Source: Streptococcus parasanguinis ATCC 15912
GTDB taxonomy: Bacteria > Bacillota > Bacilli > Lactobacillales > Streptococcaceae
DNA length: 64,000 nucleotides
Direction of reading: 5' to 3'
Assembly (NCBI RefSeq): GCF_000164675.2
Contig: NC_015678.1
Location: 1,922,001-1,986,000, forward strand
Within the stretch, counting starts at the first letter, position 1. Each line of letters starts with the position of its first letter. The notes below the pieces were generated by a model. It saw only the letters and a program-made list of their open reading frames with translations, was not told where the DNA came from and searched no databases. The position numbers and the translations under genes are program-made. Below are positions 52,225 to 59,908 of the stretch, one piece after another.

Positions 52225-52640
52225 ATTATTCTCCTTTATTGTAAAAGCAAAAAGCTACTAAGTGAAAAAAGGAAAGAACTTAGTAGCTTGAGAGTAGGTC
52301 TATCTTAGTAGATAGACAGCAGTAAAGAAAAGTTATTTGGTTGGAAAGATCCCTCTTTCCACGGTGGCAACGTTTAGCAAGGTGCTTTGCGTCAATTACC
52401 ATCGCTTTCCCAGCCAATCTCTTTAGGTAGTCATGATCATACCCAAGAGATTCTCTTACGCCCTTTGGCGAAGCCAGTTCACTTTACTATTCGGAAAAGT
52501 GCGAAAGTCCGAAATGCGTGGAAGCCCACAAGAATTAAATCCTGTTTTTTATCTTCACTTCAACCATAAAACGGACTTGACTTTTAGTATCAAATAAATT
52601 ACAATAAAGGTACGAAGTTTAGTGTAGTTTGATAGTCAGT
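52225..52640 (-). promoter_or_regulatory. Structured leader of the ICE transfer operon
   Basis: About 400 bp upstream of the first transfer gene with no convincing gene but many stems: GTCTATC/GATAGAC (52298-52304/52311-52317), GGAAAGA/TCTTTCC near 52340-52365, AATCTCTT/AAGAGATT near 52420-52450. A strong terminator closes it on the 3' side. Probably the untranslated leader of the operon and possibly a cis-acting control RNA. Confidence 0.55.
52248..52289 (-). terminator. Attenuator-like terminator inside the transfer-operon leader
   Basis: Perfect 12-bp stem AAGCTACTAAGT (52252-52263) / ACTTAGTAGCTT (52278-52289) followed on the minus strand by TTTTTGCTTTT, about 25 bp upstream of the first gene. 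Confidence 0.8.
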
Positions 52641-52716
52641 CCTCTGGTTGTCAGACGCACTTTTTATTTAATTGTCAATGATCTCAATTGGTAGGGATTA
52701 TTATTTTGATTTTCAA

Positions 52717-52760
52717 TATCGCTACCAGCTATATCTATATATTATCGCCTATAGCGATAA
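52717..52760. promoter_or_regulatory. Candidate operators between the transfer leader and the XRE repressor
   Basis: Perfect dyad TTATCGC-CTATA-GCGATAA (52742-52760) and a related imperfect dyad TATCGCTACCAGCTATA (52717-52733), 26 bp centre to centre, upstream of the repressor gene. Confidence 0.6.
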
Positions 52761-52810
52761 AAGTCAAGGGATTTTTAAAATTTTTTTAAAAAATTTGAAG
52801 AGGAATAACT

Positions 52811-53152
52811 ATGGCGTTTGCAGAACGTTTAAAAGAACTACGAAAACAAGCTCACCTTACTCAAGTTGAATTAGCAAAGCAATTAGGGATTGGGCAGTCT
52901 TCCTATGCAGACTGGGAGAGAGGAAAGAAAAATCCCACTCAAGAGAATCTTATTAGACTAGCACAAATTTTAAATGTGTCAGTTGATTATTTAGTTGGGA
53001 ACTCAGAAGCAAAATCAGAGGAGTTAGATAATATTGAACTTCTTTTCCGTATGAACTCAAAAGGATTGACCGAAGAAGAAAAAGAGATTTTCAAAAAAGA
53101 GTTGATTGAGTTTATGGAAGAACGGAAGAGAAATTTTGAGTCCAGAAGTTAG
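52811..53152 (+). CDS. XRE-family repressor of ICE C (Arp1-like)
   Basis: A 113-residue protein with an N-terminal helix-turn-helix (FAERLKELRKQAHLTQVELA ... YADWERGKKNP, residues 3-60) and a short acidic helical tail. It is divergent from the transfer operon, the place of Arp1 in ICESt1/ICESt3. Probably binds the dyads at 52717-52760. Ribosome site GAAGAGGAAT. Confidence 0.85.
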   Translation: MAFAERLKELRKQAHLTQVELAKQLGIGQSSYADWERGKKNPTQENLIRLAQILNVSVDYLVGNSEAKSEELDNIELLFRMNSKGLTEEEKEIFKKELIEFMEERKRNFESRS

Positions 53153-53310
53153 TATATAAATGTTATGAAAGTACGATTTAGATTCTATAAAAATTTAATT
53201 CTTGGATGAAAAATGCCAATAGACTTTATTCAGACTTATAATTGCGTAATGTAGTACTTGTTAATTTTTTGAAAATATTATACAATAAGTTAGTTTAGGA
53301 GGTGAAATTT

Positions 53311-53832
53311 ATGTTTTTAAATACCATAGTATATGATGAAAAGCAGTATGAGTCAGTAAAACGTAGTATTTCTACCTATCGAGAAAATTTTAAGAACTAT
53401 CGTTCTGAACTCGAAAGAAGAGTAGACGATGATGAAGAGCTCAAATTTTTTTATTCTAACATTATATCTGAGAGTATTAAAGTATCTATTTTAGATAAGA
53501 TTAGTTCTGATAAGGTATTACAAAAAAAATATTCAAATGATTTAATAAAATTTTTAAATTTTTATAGTGGTGTATTATCAAAGGAAACTACTTTCTTAGG
53601 ACGTAATAGTGATGTAGAAAACTCTATTAATATTTTACACAGTAATAATGATAAATTACAGAATAAATTAAAAGATATTTATATTCAATTTGAAAAAAAC
53701 TTTTCGAAAAAAGATGATCATAAATTCGAATTAGATAATATTGTAGTAACACTACCAGAAGGAGATAATAATGAAGATAATCAAGTCGATAGATTCAATT
53801 TATCCAACAGAATTAGTATTCAATTTAAATAG
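53311..53832 (+). CDS. Uncharacterised helical protein, first gene of a three-gene cassette
   Basis: 173 residues from ATG 53311, preceded by a full AGGAGGTGAAATTT ribosome site; a GTG inside that site is not the start. Mostly charged helices, coiled-coil-like in 90-130. Overlaps the next gene by 62 bp, so the two are translated in coupling. No family recognised. AT-rich relative to the ICE core, suggesting separate acquisition. Confidence 0.65.
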   Translation: MFLNTIVYDEKQYESVKRSISTYRENFKNYRSELERRVDDDEELKFFYSNIISESIKVSILDKISSDKVLQKKYSNDLIKFLNFYSGVLSKETTFLGRNSDVENSINILHSNNDKLQNKLKDIYIQFEKNFSKKDDHKFELDNIVVTLPEGDNNEDNQVDRFNLSNRISIQFK

Positions 53833-54178
53833 ATTAGATGAAAAACTTTTACCAGATAATGTGGTTGAAATTAAGGTTGGTATAACAGTTAAAGAACTTG
53901 AACATGATGACCAAGGAAATTTCAGAGCAATTGTTTCATTCCTATTAAGTGTCGCTGATGAAAAGGAAAGTTTATTTAAATTATCGCATCAAATAGAATT
54001 CACTAGTTCAGATGAAAACTTTAATATCAAGGATAGGGAATATAACTTTGCATTGTTTGAAATCGTAGAACCTTATATTAGATATAGATTTAATGAGTTG
54101 TTTTCACAAACAAAATTCTCATCTCTTGAGATTCCATATAGATTTTGGGAGACAATTGATGACAGATCCGAAATATAA
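53771..54178 (+). CDS. SecB-like protein, second gene of the cassette
   Basis: 135 residues. The pattern (beta-rich VEIKVGITVKEL ... AIVSFLLSVADEKESLFKLS, then helix FEIVEPYIRYRFNELFSQTK and SLEIPYRFW) resembles the SecB chaperone fold, including the C-terminal helix region. Overlaps both neighbours. SecB-like chaperones occur as third partners of toxin-antitoxin systems. The fold call is from pattern only. Confidence 0.5.
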   Translation: MKIIKSIDSIYPTELVFNLNRLDEKLLPDNVVEIKVGITVKELEHDDQGNFRAIVSFLLSVADEKESLFKLSHQIEFTSSDENFNIKDREYNFALFEIVEPYIRYRFNELFSQTKFSSLEIPYRFWETIDDRSEI

Positions 54179-54968
54179 ACTAAAGCATATTAGATTTAAG
54201 TCTAATCAAAGATTTGCGCCAACACGTGTACATAATATTGTATTGGAATTATATAAGTGGGCTGTTTCAGACTATTCCTGTTATAGAATTATTAATAGTT
54301 TTTTTGATTCAAATAGAAATAATAATGAAACTCAATTAGTTATAAATTCTCGAATTGAAGATCTTAAAGACGAACAAGAAGTCATATATAATAATTCGGT
54401 TAATATAGACAGTTTTAATGAATTGAAGAGATTACTTCTAAGTTTATTTAATAATAATTTATCTGCTCAAGACTATCGTATGATATATAGTTATTACCTT
54501 GAGTATATCACAATGCGATGGAGAAGAACTCCGGGTAGATTTGGAAAAGTTGTTTATGAACCTTTAATAAAGTATAAGCGGAAGGAACTATTTGGAAATA
54601 AAGATTTTTCTAAGTCAAAATGTGATGTAGTGTATAAGAATAATAGAGATAAGTCACTATATATCTATGAGTGTAAATTTGGGTTATCTACTTTTTTCTA
54701 CCATCTCAGAGTTAATATCAATACTGCAACAGGAAGATTGAAAAAAAACGGAATTCGAGCTAATCGTAAAATTCAATATCTAGAAGAGTGTAACAATGTG
54801 TTTAAAACTAGTTCCGATGTTATTAATCTTGATGTAAAAATTGTAACACTTGCAACTAGAAGTTCTATCATAAGTTCTGTTGGCTTATTAAGAGGTATTG
54901 ATTTAATGACTAGAGATGAACTAGAGGCCAAAGACTTTTACGACTTGTTAAAAAATAAAGGAGTCTAG
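54159..54968 (+). CDS. PD-(D/E)XK-like nuclease candidate, third gene of the cassette
   Basis: 269 residues from ATG 54159 (GGGAG upstream), overlapping the SecB-like gene by 20 bp. The core KSKCDVVYKN ... LYIYECKFG has Asp followed after about 15 residues by ExK, the PD-(D/E)XK nuclease pattern, then basic NGIRANRKIQYLEE. An N-terminal helical half is unassigned. With the chaperone-like and helical proteins this may be a toxin/effector system; unproven. Confidence 0.55.
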   Translation: MTDPKYKLKHIRFKSNQRFAPTRVHNIVLELYKWAVSDYSCYRIINSFFDSNRNNNETQLVINSRIEDLKDEQEVIYNNSVNIDSFNELKRLLLSLFNNNLSAQDYRMIYSYYLEYITMRWRRTPGRFGKVVYEPLIKYKRKELFGNKDFSKSKCDVVYKNNRDKSLYIYECKFGLSTFFYHLRVNINTATGRLKKNGIRANRKIQYLEECNNVFKTSSDVINLDVKIVTLATRSSIISSVGLLRGIDLMTRDELEAKDFYDLLKNKGV

Positions 54969-55076
54969 CTAAAGTTAATGAACATTGTAAATAAATCCTT
55001 GGAATAATGTTTTTTCAATAATAGACTATTAAGGTTATGATTTTTAAAATATTATATTATTTTTTTTGGGTTGAAG

Positions 55077-55107
55077 AGTGGACAAACGTCCACTTTTTTT
55101 GTATAAT
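55077..55107 (+). promoter_or_regulatory. Cassette terminator fused to the immA-cI promoter and operator
   Basis: AGTGGAC-AAAC-GTCCACT plus seven T is a terminator for the preceding cassette. The same bases hold -35 TGGACA (55079-55084) and, after 17 bp, -10 TATAAT (55102-55107). The palindrome lies over the -35/spacer, where a repressor would act. Confidence 0.65.
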
Positions 55108-55163
55108 CAACTCAATCAAATTGGTTTAGTTTATAACTAGTGACTTAAAGGAGGTACTATTCA

Positions 55164-56021
55164 TTGGATGAATTGTATTCAAGAGTAAGTAAAATAACAA
55201 AACAAGCCCTGTATTCCTTTATGAAAGAGGAAGATATTTCAACCCTGAACTATCTCTTTCGCTACTATTTTGACCATTGTATTGATATGAATCAGATTAA
55301 AGTCATCCCTCATCACTTTTCAAACCATAAGATTGAAGGGTTGACGGTTATTGATGAACTAGGAACGAGTTTCTCCTACGAACAAGATAATCCTGTAAGC
55401 AAGCGTCACTTTACCTTGTGTCATGAATTAGGGCACTTTATCTTGAAACACGATGGTTCTTATTTTACAGAGTCAGTGGATAATCAGGAATCTATTCTAG
55501 AGCGAGAAGCTAATATATTTTCAGCTATCGTTCTCATGCCTGATATTGTTCTACTATCCAAGATTTACTACTCTTGTGATTCATTTCAAAAAGTCAAAGA
55601 GGATCTAGAAGTTTCAAAGCAGGCACTTTATTTCCGACTGATTGACTTATTGAGAGTTTACCAAGTGGATACTGAATCAGCCATCAAACAGGCAGTAGAT
55701 GAATACCTTGACGGTCAAAACGCCTCACTTCACCATTTCTTTCATCAACTCAAAGAAATATTGATTGAAGAGTTCAATCAATATCAACCCTCGCTTATAG
55801 CACGGCTAAAAAAGAGATTGAAACAAACCAATTTCGTGACGAGTCAAGAACTACCAGAATTACTTGACCAGACTAGGTGGGACGAAATTAGAGCGGTAAA
55901 GAAATTCAAGGTGTGGCTTGTTTACAATAAGGGAAAATCTTTAGCCTACGTGTGGGATAGTGAAAAGTTATCTGAAACAGAAGCAAGGAGAAAGGCGAAT
56001 TTAGAATTATTAGTCATGTGA
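55164..56021 (+). CDS. ImmA/IrrE-family metallopeptidase
   Basis: A 285-residue anti-repressor protease: HELGH at 87-91 (zinc site) and the third-ligand region EREANIFSAIVLMP. Translation starts at TTG 55164 with AAAGGAGGT 8 bp upstream; no in-frame ATG is near. In ICEBs1 ImmA cleaves the ImmR repressor to trigger excision, and ICESt3 has a comparable gene. Followed by the S24 repressor gene. Confidence 0.88.
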   Translation: MDELYSRVSKITKQALYSFMKEEDISTLNYLFRYYFDHCIDMNQIKVIPHHFSNHKIEGLTVIDELGTSFSYEQDNPVSKRHFTLCHELGHFILKHDGSYFTESVDNQESILEREANIFSAIVLMPDIVLLSKIYYSCDSFQKVKEDLEVSKQALYFRLIDLLRVYQVDTESAIKQAVDEYLDGQNASLHHFFHQLKEILIEEFNQYQPSLIARLKKRLKQTNFVTSQELPELLDQTRWDEIRAVKKFKVWLVYNKGKSLAYVWDSEKLSETEARRKANLELLVM

Positions 56022-56029
56022 GGTAAGTG

Positions 56030-56716
56030 ATGTATCAACCAGAAAAACTAAAAATTCGTAGGAAAGAATTGAAATTAACACAAAAGGATATTGCTGATCA
56101 GTTGGGAGTCAGCTATCAAGCCTATTCCGCATGGGAACGTGGAGTAAAACAACCATCTAGAGAAAAAGTGCAACAACTAGAGCAGATTCTAAACGTACCG
56201 AAAGGTTTTTTTACAGAGATCGAAATCGTCCGACTATATAATACTTTATCGGATGAAGGTAAGAATAATGCACTTAGTTATGTCAGAGGCCTAGTTCAAA
56301 AAGAAAAATGTAAGAACATTGTTTCAATGTCAGAAAAACTATACGAATACCATGTTTACGAACAAATGTCTGCTGGTATCGGTTCATCGGTGTATAACGA
56401 TCAAAACTATGATACTGTCTATTTTGATGAAGAACTAGCCCACGATTTCGCCTCATGGATTTCTGGTGACTCAATGGAACCCAAATATCAAAATGGTTCT
56501 GTGGCTCTCATTCGTGAGACAGGATTTGATTATGATGGTGCAGTTTATGCCGTAGTCTGCAACAATCAGACATACATTAAAAGAGTTTATCAGGAAGAAC
56601 AGGGCTTACGGTTAGTTTCTATCAATCCAAAATATCGAGATATTTTTCTTTCGTATGATGAAGATCCTAGAATTGTAGGGATTATTGTAGGGAATTTCTT
56701 ACCTGTTGAACAGTGA
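56030..56716 (+). CDS. CI-like repressor with S24 (LexA-type) autopeptidase domain
   Basis: 228 residues: XRE helix-turn-helix at 6-60, linker, then a LexA-like domain with an Ala-Gly cleavage site (SAGIG, 115-116), Ser148 in SGDSMEP and Lys184 in QTYIKRV forming the Ser-Lys dyad. This allows RecA-dependent self-cleavage after DNA damage. It lies 8 bp after immA. With the XRE repressor at 52811 it gives the two-repressor control known for ICESt1/ICESt3. Confidence 0.9.
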   Translation: MYQPEKLKIRRKELKLTQKDIADQLGVSYQAYSAWERGVKQPSREKVQQLEQILNVPKGFFTEIEIVRLYNTLSDEGKNNALSYVRGLVQKEKCKNIVSMSEKLYEYHVYEQMSAGIGSSVYNDQNYDTVYFDEELAHDFASWISGDSMEPKYQNGSVALIRETGFDYDGAVYAVVCNNQTYIKRVYQEEQGLRLVSINPKYRDIFLSYDEDPRIVGIIVGNFLPVEQ

Positions 56717-56789
56717 TATTGTTAATGTAAAATAATAATAGTGTATTATTTTTTCTAGACAGGGTATAAGTGGAAGAAAAGATGAATAA

Positions 56790-56827
56790 AATGGAGAAGA
56801 CTCTAATGGTTCTTCTCCATTTTTTTA
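56790..56827 (+). terminator. Terminator after the CI repressor, right end of ICE C
   Basis: AATGGAGAAGA / TTCTTCTCCATT stem followed by a run of T; directly beyond it the sequence turns into a chromosomal gene relic. Confidence 0.85.
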
Positions 56828-56828
56828 T

Positions 56829-56964
56829 CTAATTGGTAATGTTGAAAATCGGAAGTGAAATGATACTTTCAAAGAATTCATTTTGGACACTAGCAAACGA
56901 AATAGAGCCCTGATGCAAATCAACAATTTGTTTTGAAATTTTTAGCCCAATTCCAGTCGTTCTA
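56829..56964 (-). pseudogene. C-terminal relic of a sensor histidine kinase
   Basis: On the minus strand the bases translate to TTGIGLKISKQIVDLHQGSI followed by about 20 more residues ending in SLPIFNITN and a stop. The TGIGL segment is the G2 box of the histidine kinase ATPase domain. Only the last about 42 residues remain; the rest is missing, replaced by a BOX-type repeat. Confidence 0.75.
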
Positions 56965-56976
56965 ATTTAGGATACT

Positions 56977-57068
56977 GACTACGTCAGTTCCATTTCAACC
57001 TCAAAACAGTGTTTTTAGCAACCTGCGGCTAGTTTACTAGTTTGCTCTTTGATTTTCATTGAGTATAA
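56977..57068 (+). repeat. Partial BOX element (boxC with flank)
   Basis: Contains GACTACGTCAGTTC, CCTCAAAACAGTGTTTTTAG, CAACCTGCGGCTAG and TTTGCTCTTTGATTTTCATT then GAGTATAA, the boxC module of the BOX repeat known from S. pneumoniae and relatives. boxA and boxB are absent apart from the junction. The CAAAACAGTGTTTT core is an inverted repeat. Confidence 0.8.
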
Positions 57069-57191
57069 ATAAAAATATGAGTTCTCCTCTTATTTTAAAA
57101 AATAATTATTTTATAATTTTTTTATACTTAGTGTAAACTATTCAGTGCGTCCCAAATACGGGAGGTTTGTTTCTGATTTTCATATTTGGAT

Positions 57192-57197
57192 TATAAT
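57192..57197 (+). promoter_or_regulatory. -10 of the ABC exporter promoter
   Basis: TATAAT, 32 bp before the ATG at 57229; a -35 is weak (TTGTTT, 19-bp spacing), which fits dependence on an activator. Confidence 0.5.
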
Positions 57198-57228
57198 ACT
57201 CTCATCAGAGTTACTTAAGGAGTAAGAT

Positions 57229-58812
57229 ATGAACCAGATTATGAAACAATATAAATTACTATATTTCTTGCTTATTTTATTAAGTCTGACAAGTGCTCTT
57301 TTAATGACATTCTTCTCTCTCCAATTAGGAAGAATACTTGATAGTATATCTAATTCAAATAGTGGATTACTCTTTCATATCACTATTTGTGTAAGTTCGA
57401 TTTTACTGTGGTTCTTGATTTCTTGTTCCTATTCCTATCTTAAAAACCAATATGTAAAAAAAGTTATTTTAGATCTAAAAAGGCGTCTCTTATTACATTA
57501 TTTATCGCGTGAATTTAACCAAATTGACAACCGTAACCATTCAGATTTCTTAAATAATATCACCAAAAACAGTGACCTTATTCAAGAAAATTTATTAATC
57601 CCTAAAATCTCTCTAATTGCAAATTTAGGGAGCCTTATCATGAGTGTGGTTGCTATTATTTATATAGAATGGCGATTAGCATTAGTCTTTCTTTTATTGT
57701 CGAGTCTAACGATTTTTCTATCACAAATTCCTGGAAAGTTAATGACTAAATCAACAAATAATTATTCTCTACAAAATAATCACTATTTGTCAAAAATGAC
57801 AAACTTTATTAATGGTTTTGAACAAATTAAGTTATTAAATATTCAAAGCTGGACCCAAGAAAAAATTCAGGAAATCAGTTTAGAATTTGAAGAGTCCAGA
57901 AAAACATATCAATTCTTAAAAGACTTAGCTTCAACTACTGGAATTTTACTAAGTTTTGGCTCTCAACTATCCTGTATGGTTGCTGGTATCTTTTTTGTAA
58001 GAAATAACTTACTGACTATTGGATTACTAGTAGCAAGTATTCAATTATTAAACGGTGTTTTTGCTCCATTACAATCTATTCTTTACAATAAAAATTTAAT
58101 CAGCAGTAGCAAGTCCATTATTGATAATATCCAAGAAAATTTATATGAGACAAATCATGAAATTTTCCATAAAACAAGGACAATTGATTGTGATAACATT
58201 TCGACCATTTCTATTAGCCAATTACATTATGAAATTGAAAATAAAATATTATTTGATCATTTTTCCTATGAATTTAAAAAAGGCAAACGCTATGCGATTA
58301 TAGGTGCTTCAGGAGCTGGGAAAACAACTTTAGTAAAATTAATACTAAACTATTATTCCAAAAATCTTTATGATGGGGAAATAAAAATCAACGGAAAACA
58401 GAATATTGATATTCCCTCAGAGGAGTTATATAAAGATATTGCATTTGTGCAAAAAAATGATTTTCTGATTGAAGGAAATATCCTAGAGAATATCAAACTG
58501 TCCAGAAACCTTTATTTAACTGAAAAATTAAGAAAAGCCTTAGGATTTAATGAAGACTTCCTTAATAAGAGTCTATCTCAATCAAATCAAACCATTTCAG
58601 AAGGAGAAAAGCAACGAATTGATTTAGCTAGGTTTTTAGCCAAACCATATTCTGTATATATTTTTGACGAACCTACAAGCAACCTTGATCCAATAAAAGC
58701 CAAAGCAATGATGGACTACATTCTATCCATTAAAGATGCAATTGTTATTGTCATTACTCATGATCAAAATCCAGAAATATTGGAAGAGTTTGATCACGTT
58801 ATTACCCTATAG
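57229..58812 (+). CDS. ABC exporter with fused membrane and ATPase domains
   Basis: 527 residues: about six transmembrane segments in 10-300, then an ATPase with Walker A GASGAGKTT (about 363-371), a variant signature ISEGEKQRI and Walker B VYIFDEPTSNLDP, H-loop THDQN. Half-transporter exporter type, working as a dimer, perhaps for a peptide or lipid. The rgg gene is convergent 9 bp downstream. Ribosome site AAGGAG. Substrate unknown, though bacteriocin or pheromone export is plausible from context. Confidence 0.88.
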   Translation: MNQIMKQYKLLYFLLILLSLTSALLMTFFSLQLGRILDSISNSNSGLLFHITICVSSILLWFLISCSYSYLKNQYVKKVILDLKRRLLLHYLSREFNQIDNRNHSDFLNNITKNSDLIQENLLIPKISLIANLGSLIMSVVAIIYIEWRLALVFLLLSSLTIFLSQIPGKLMTKSTNNYSLQNNHYLSKMTNFINGFEQIKLLNIQSWTQEKIQEISLEFEESRKTYQFLKDLASTTGILLSFGSQLSCMVAGIFFVRNNLLTIGLLVASIQLLNGVFAPLQSILYNKNLISSSKSIIDNIQENLYETNHEIFHKTRTIDCDNISTISISQLHYEIENKILFDHFSYEFKKGKRYAIIGASGAGKTTLVKLILNYYSKNLYDGEIKINGKQNIDIPSEELYKDIAFVQKNDFLIEGNILENIKLSRNLYLTEKLRKALGFNEDFLNKSLSQSNQTISEGEKQRIDLARFLAKPYSVYIFDEPTSNLDPIKAKAMMDYILSIKDAIVIVITHDQNPEILEEFDHVITL

Positions 58813-58821
58813 ATAAATGGC

Positions 58822-59685
58822 CTAGTCTACTAAATGAATGATGTGTTTCTCAAAGTATTCTTTGTAATTTTTGTAGATTGTTTTATTGAAGAGTTCGAAA
58901 ATTTTTAAAGCTTCTTCGATTTTTAAAAGTGATTTTTGATTATGATAGAATTTCAGTTCCAAATATCCATCTAAATACAGCAAAATAGTTTGTTCAAAAA
59001 AATCTGTGGAATCCGCTAATATATTCTTCGTAGCCTGTTTTAAAAATAAAGATTCCTCATATAAGTCGTTCTCAATCATTATAATCAAAGAATTGAGAAG
59101 TAGTTGAATGAGAGATTGTCTATTTTTAGGTATAGAGCTATACAACTTCCCTTTTTTGAGCGCCTCTTTGGCATATCTAAATAATAAATCTGGAGATAGA
59201 ACACGACAGCAATTTCCAAGGATGAGCGTTTCGTAATAACCCCAGTTTTCAACAGAAAATAAATAGTTTGTAAGATAAGAGGCGTCTTGACGACTCAATT
59301 GATGATTCTTATCCATTCCCGAAACAATACTTTCAATGAAAATAGCATTTAATTTATGGTAATGAGAATTTGTCCTATGAAAAAGTTCTATTTCTTTCTC
59401 TACCATATCTAGTAATGCTTGAGAATCTTCATTATATGCGGCCTGTTTAACAGAAGCTATTAAGGTATTAAAATCCGAAGGTTGATAATGATTACAGATA
59501 AGCAGAAATTCCTCTAGTGTTACTCCTATTCTTTCAAGAAGATACAATAACTTAAAGACAGAAATCTCTGTTTCTCCTAATTCAAATCTAGATATTTGAG
59601 ATTTTGAAATTTCAGCACCTGCTAATGAAGAAATAGAAATTCCCTTTTCTTCTCTTATTTTCCTATAAGTTTCACCTAAAATCAT
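58822..59685 (-). CDS. rgg: Rgg/MutR-family transcriptional regulator
   Basis: 287 residues. Start chosen at ATG 59685 (MILGETYRK) because GGAG lies 7 bp before it; the upstream in-frame ATG has no such site. N-terminal XRE helix-turn-helix (5-60, ISISSLAGAEISKSQISRFE), then the helical Rgg repeat domain that binds peptide pheromones. A pheromone-like gene is divergent 47 bp away, so this is a cytosolic quorum-sensing receptor of the Rgg-SHP type. Confidence 0.9.
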   Translation of the reverse strand: MILGETYRKIREEKGISISSLAGAEISKSQISRFELGETEISVFKLLYLLERIGVTLEEFLLICNHYQPSDFNTLIASVKQAAYNEDSQALLDMVEKEIELFHRTNSHYHKLNAIFIESIVSGMDKNHQLSRQDASYLTNYLFSVENWGYYETLILGNCCRVLSPDLLFRYAKEALKKGKLYSSIPKNRQSLIQLLLNSLIIMIENDLYEESLFLKQATKNILADSTDFFEQTILLYLDGYLELKFYHNQKSLLKIEEALKIFELFNKTIYKNYKEYFEKHIIHLVD

Positions 59686-59732
59686 ATTTATCTCCATTTA
59701 CCATAAAAAATCATTAGAAAGCGTGACAGATT

Positions 59733-59804
59733 ATGAAAAAATACTATCAAATCTTTTTATTATTATTATTTGATATTATCATTATTATTGGATTATATCA
59801 ATAA
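59733..59804 (+). CDS. shp: SHP-type short hydrophobic pheromone precursor (23 aa)
   Basis: ATG 59733 gives a 23-residue peptide: MKKYYQ, hydrophobic FLLLLF, then DIIIIIG and LYQ. The core resembles the SHP pheromones of streptococci, whose mature forms are DILIIVGG and DIIIIVGG. It is divergent from and 47 bp from rgg, the classic rgg-shp arrangement. The last three residues LYQ replace the usual terminal GG, so the mature form may differ. Ribosome site weak (GAAAG). Confidence 0.72.
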   Translation: MKKYYQIFLLLLFDIIIIIGLYQ

Positions 59805-59908
59805 AATTAATGAGTGTGTGAAAATTCAATACTAGGAGAAAATGAAATAAATATTTCCACAATAAAAAGTATGATATCAAGTTTTTTGGAAAGCCTCTGT
59901 TTGTAAAT
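59805..59908. other. Spacer between shp and the IS relic
   Basis: AT-rich, with no gene or strong structure recognised. Confidence 0.4.

Noticed and set aside
52387-52569. 60-codon rightward frame in the ICE leader
   Set aside because: No ribosome site, opposite to the transfer operon and lying wholly over the stem-rich leader; more likely a chance frame over structured DNA.
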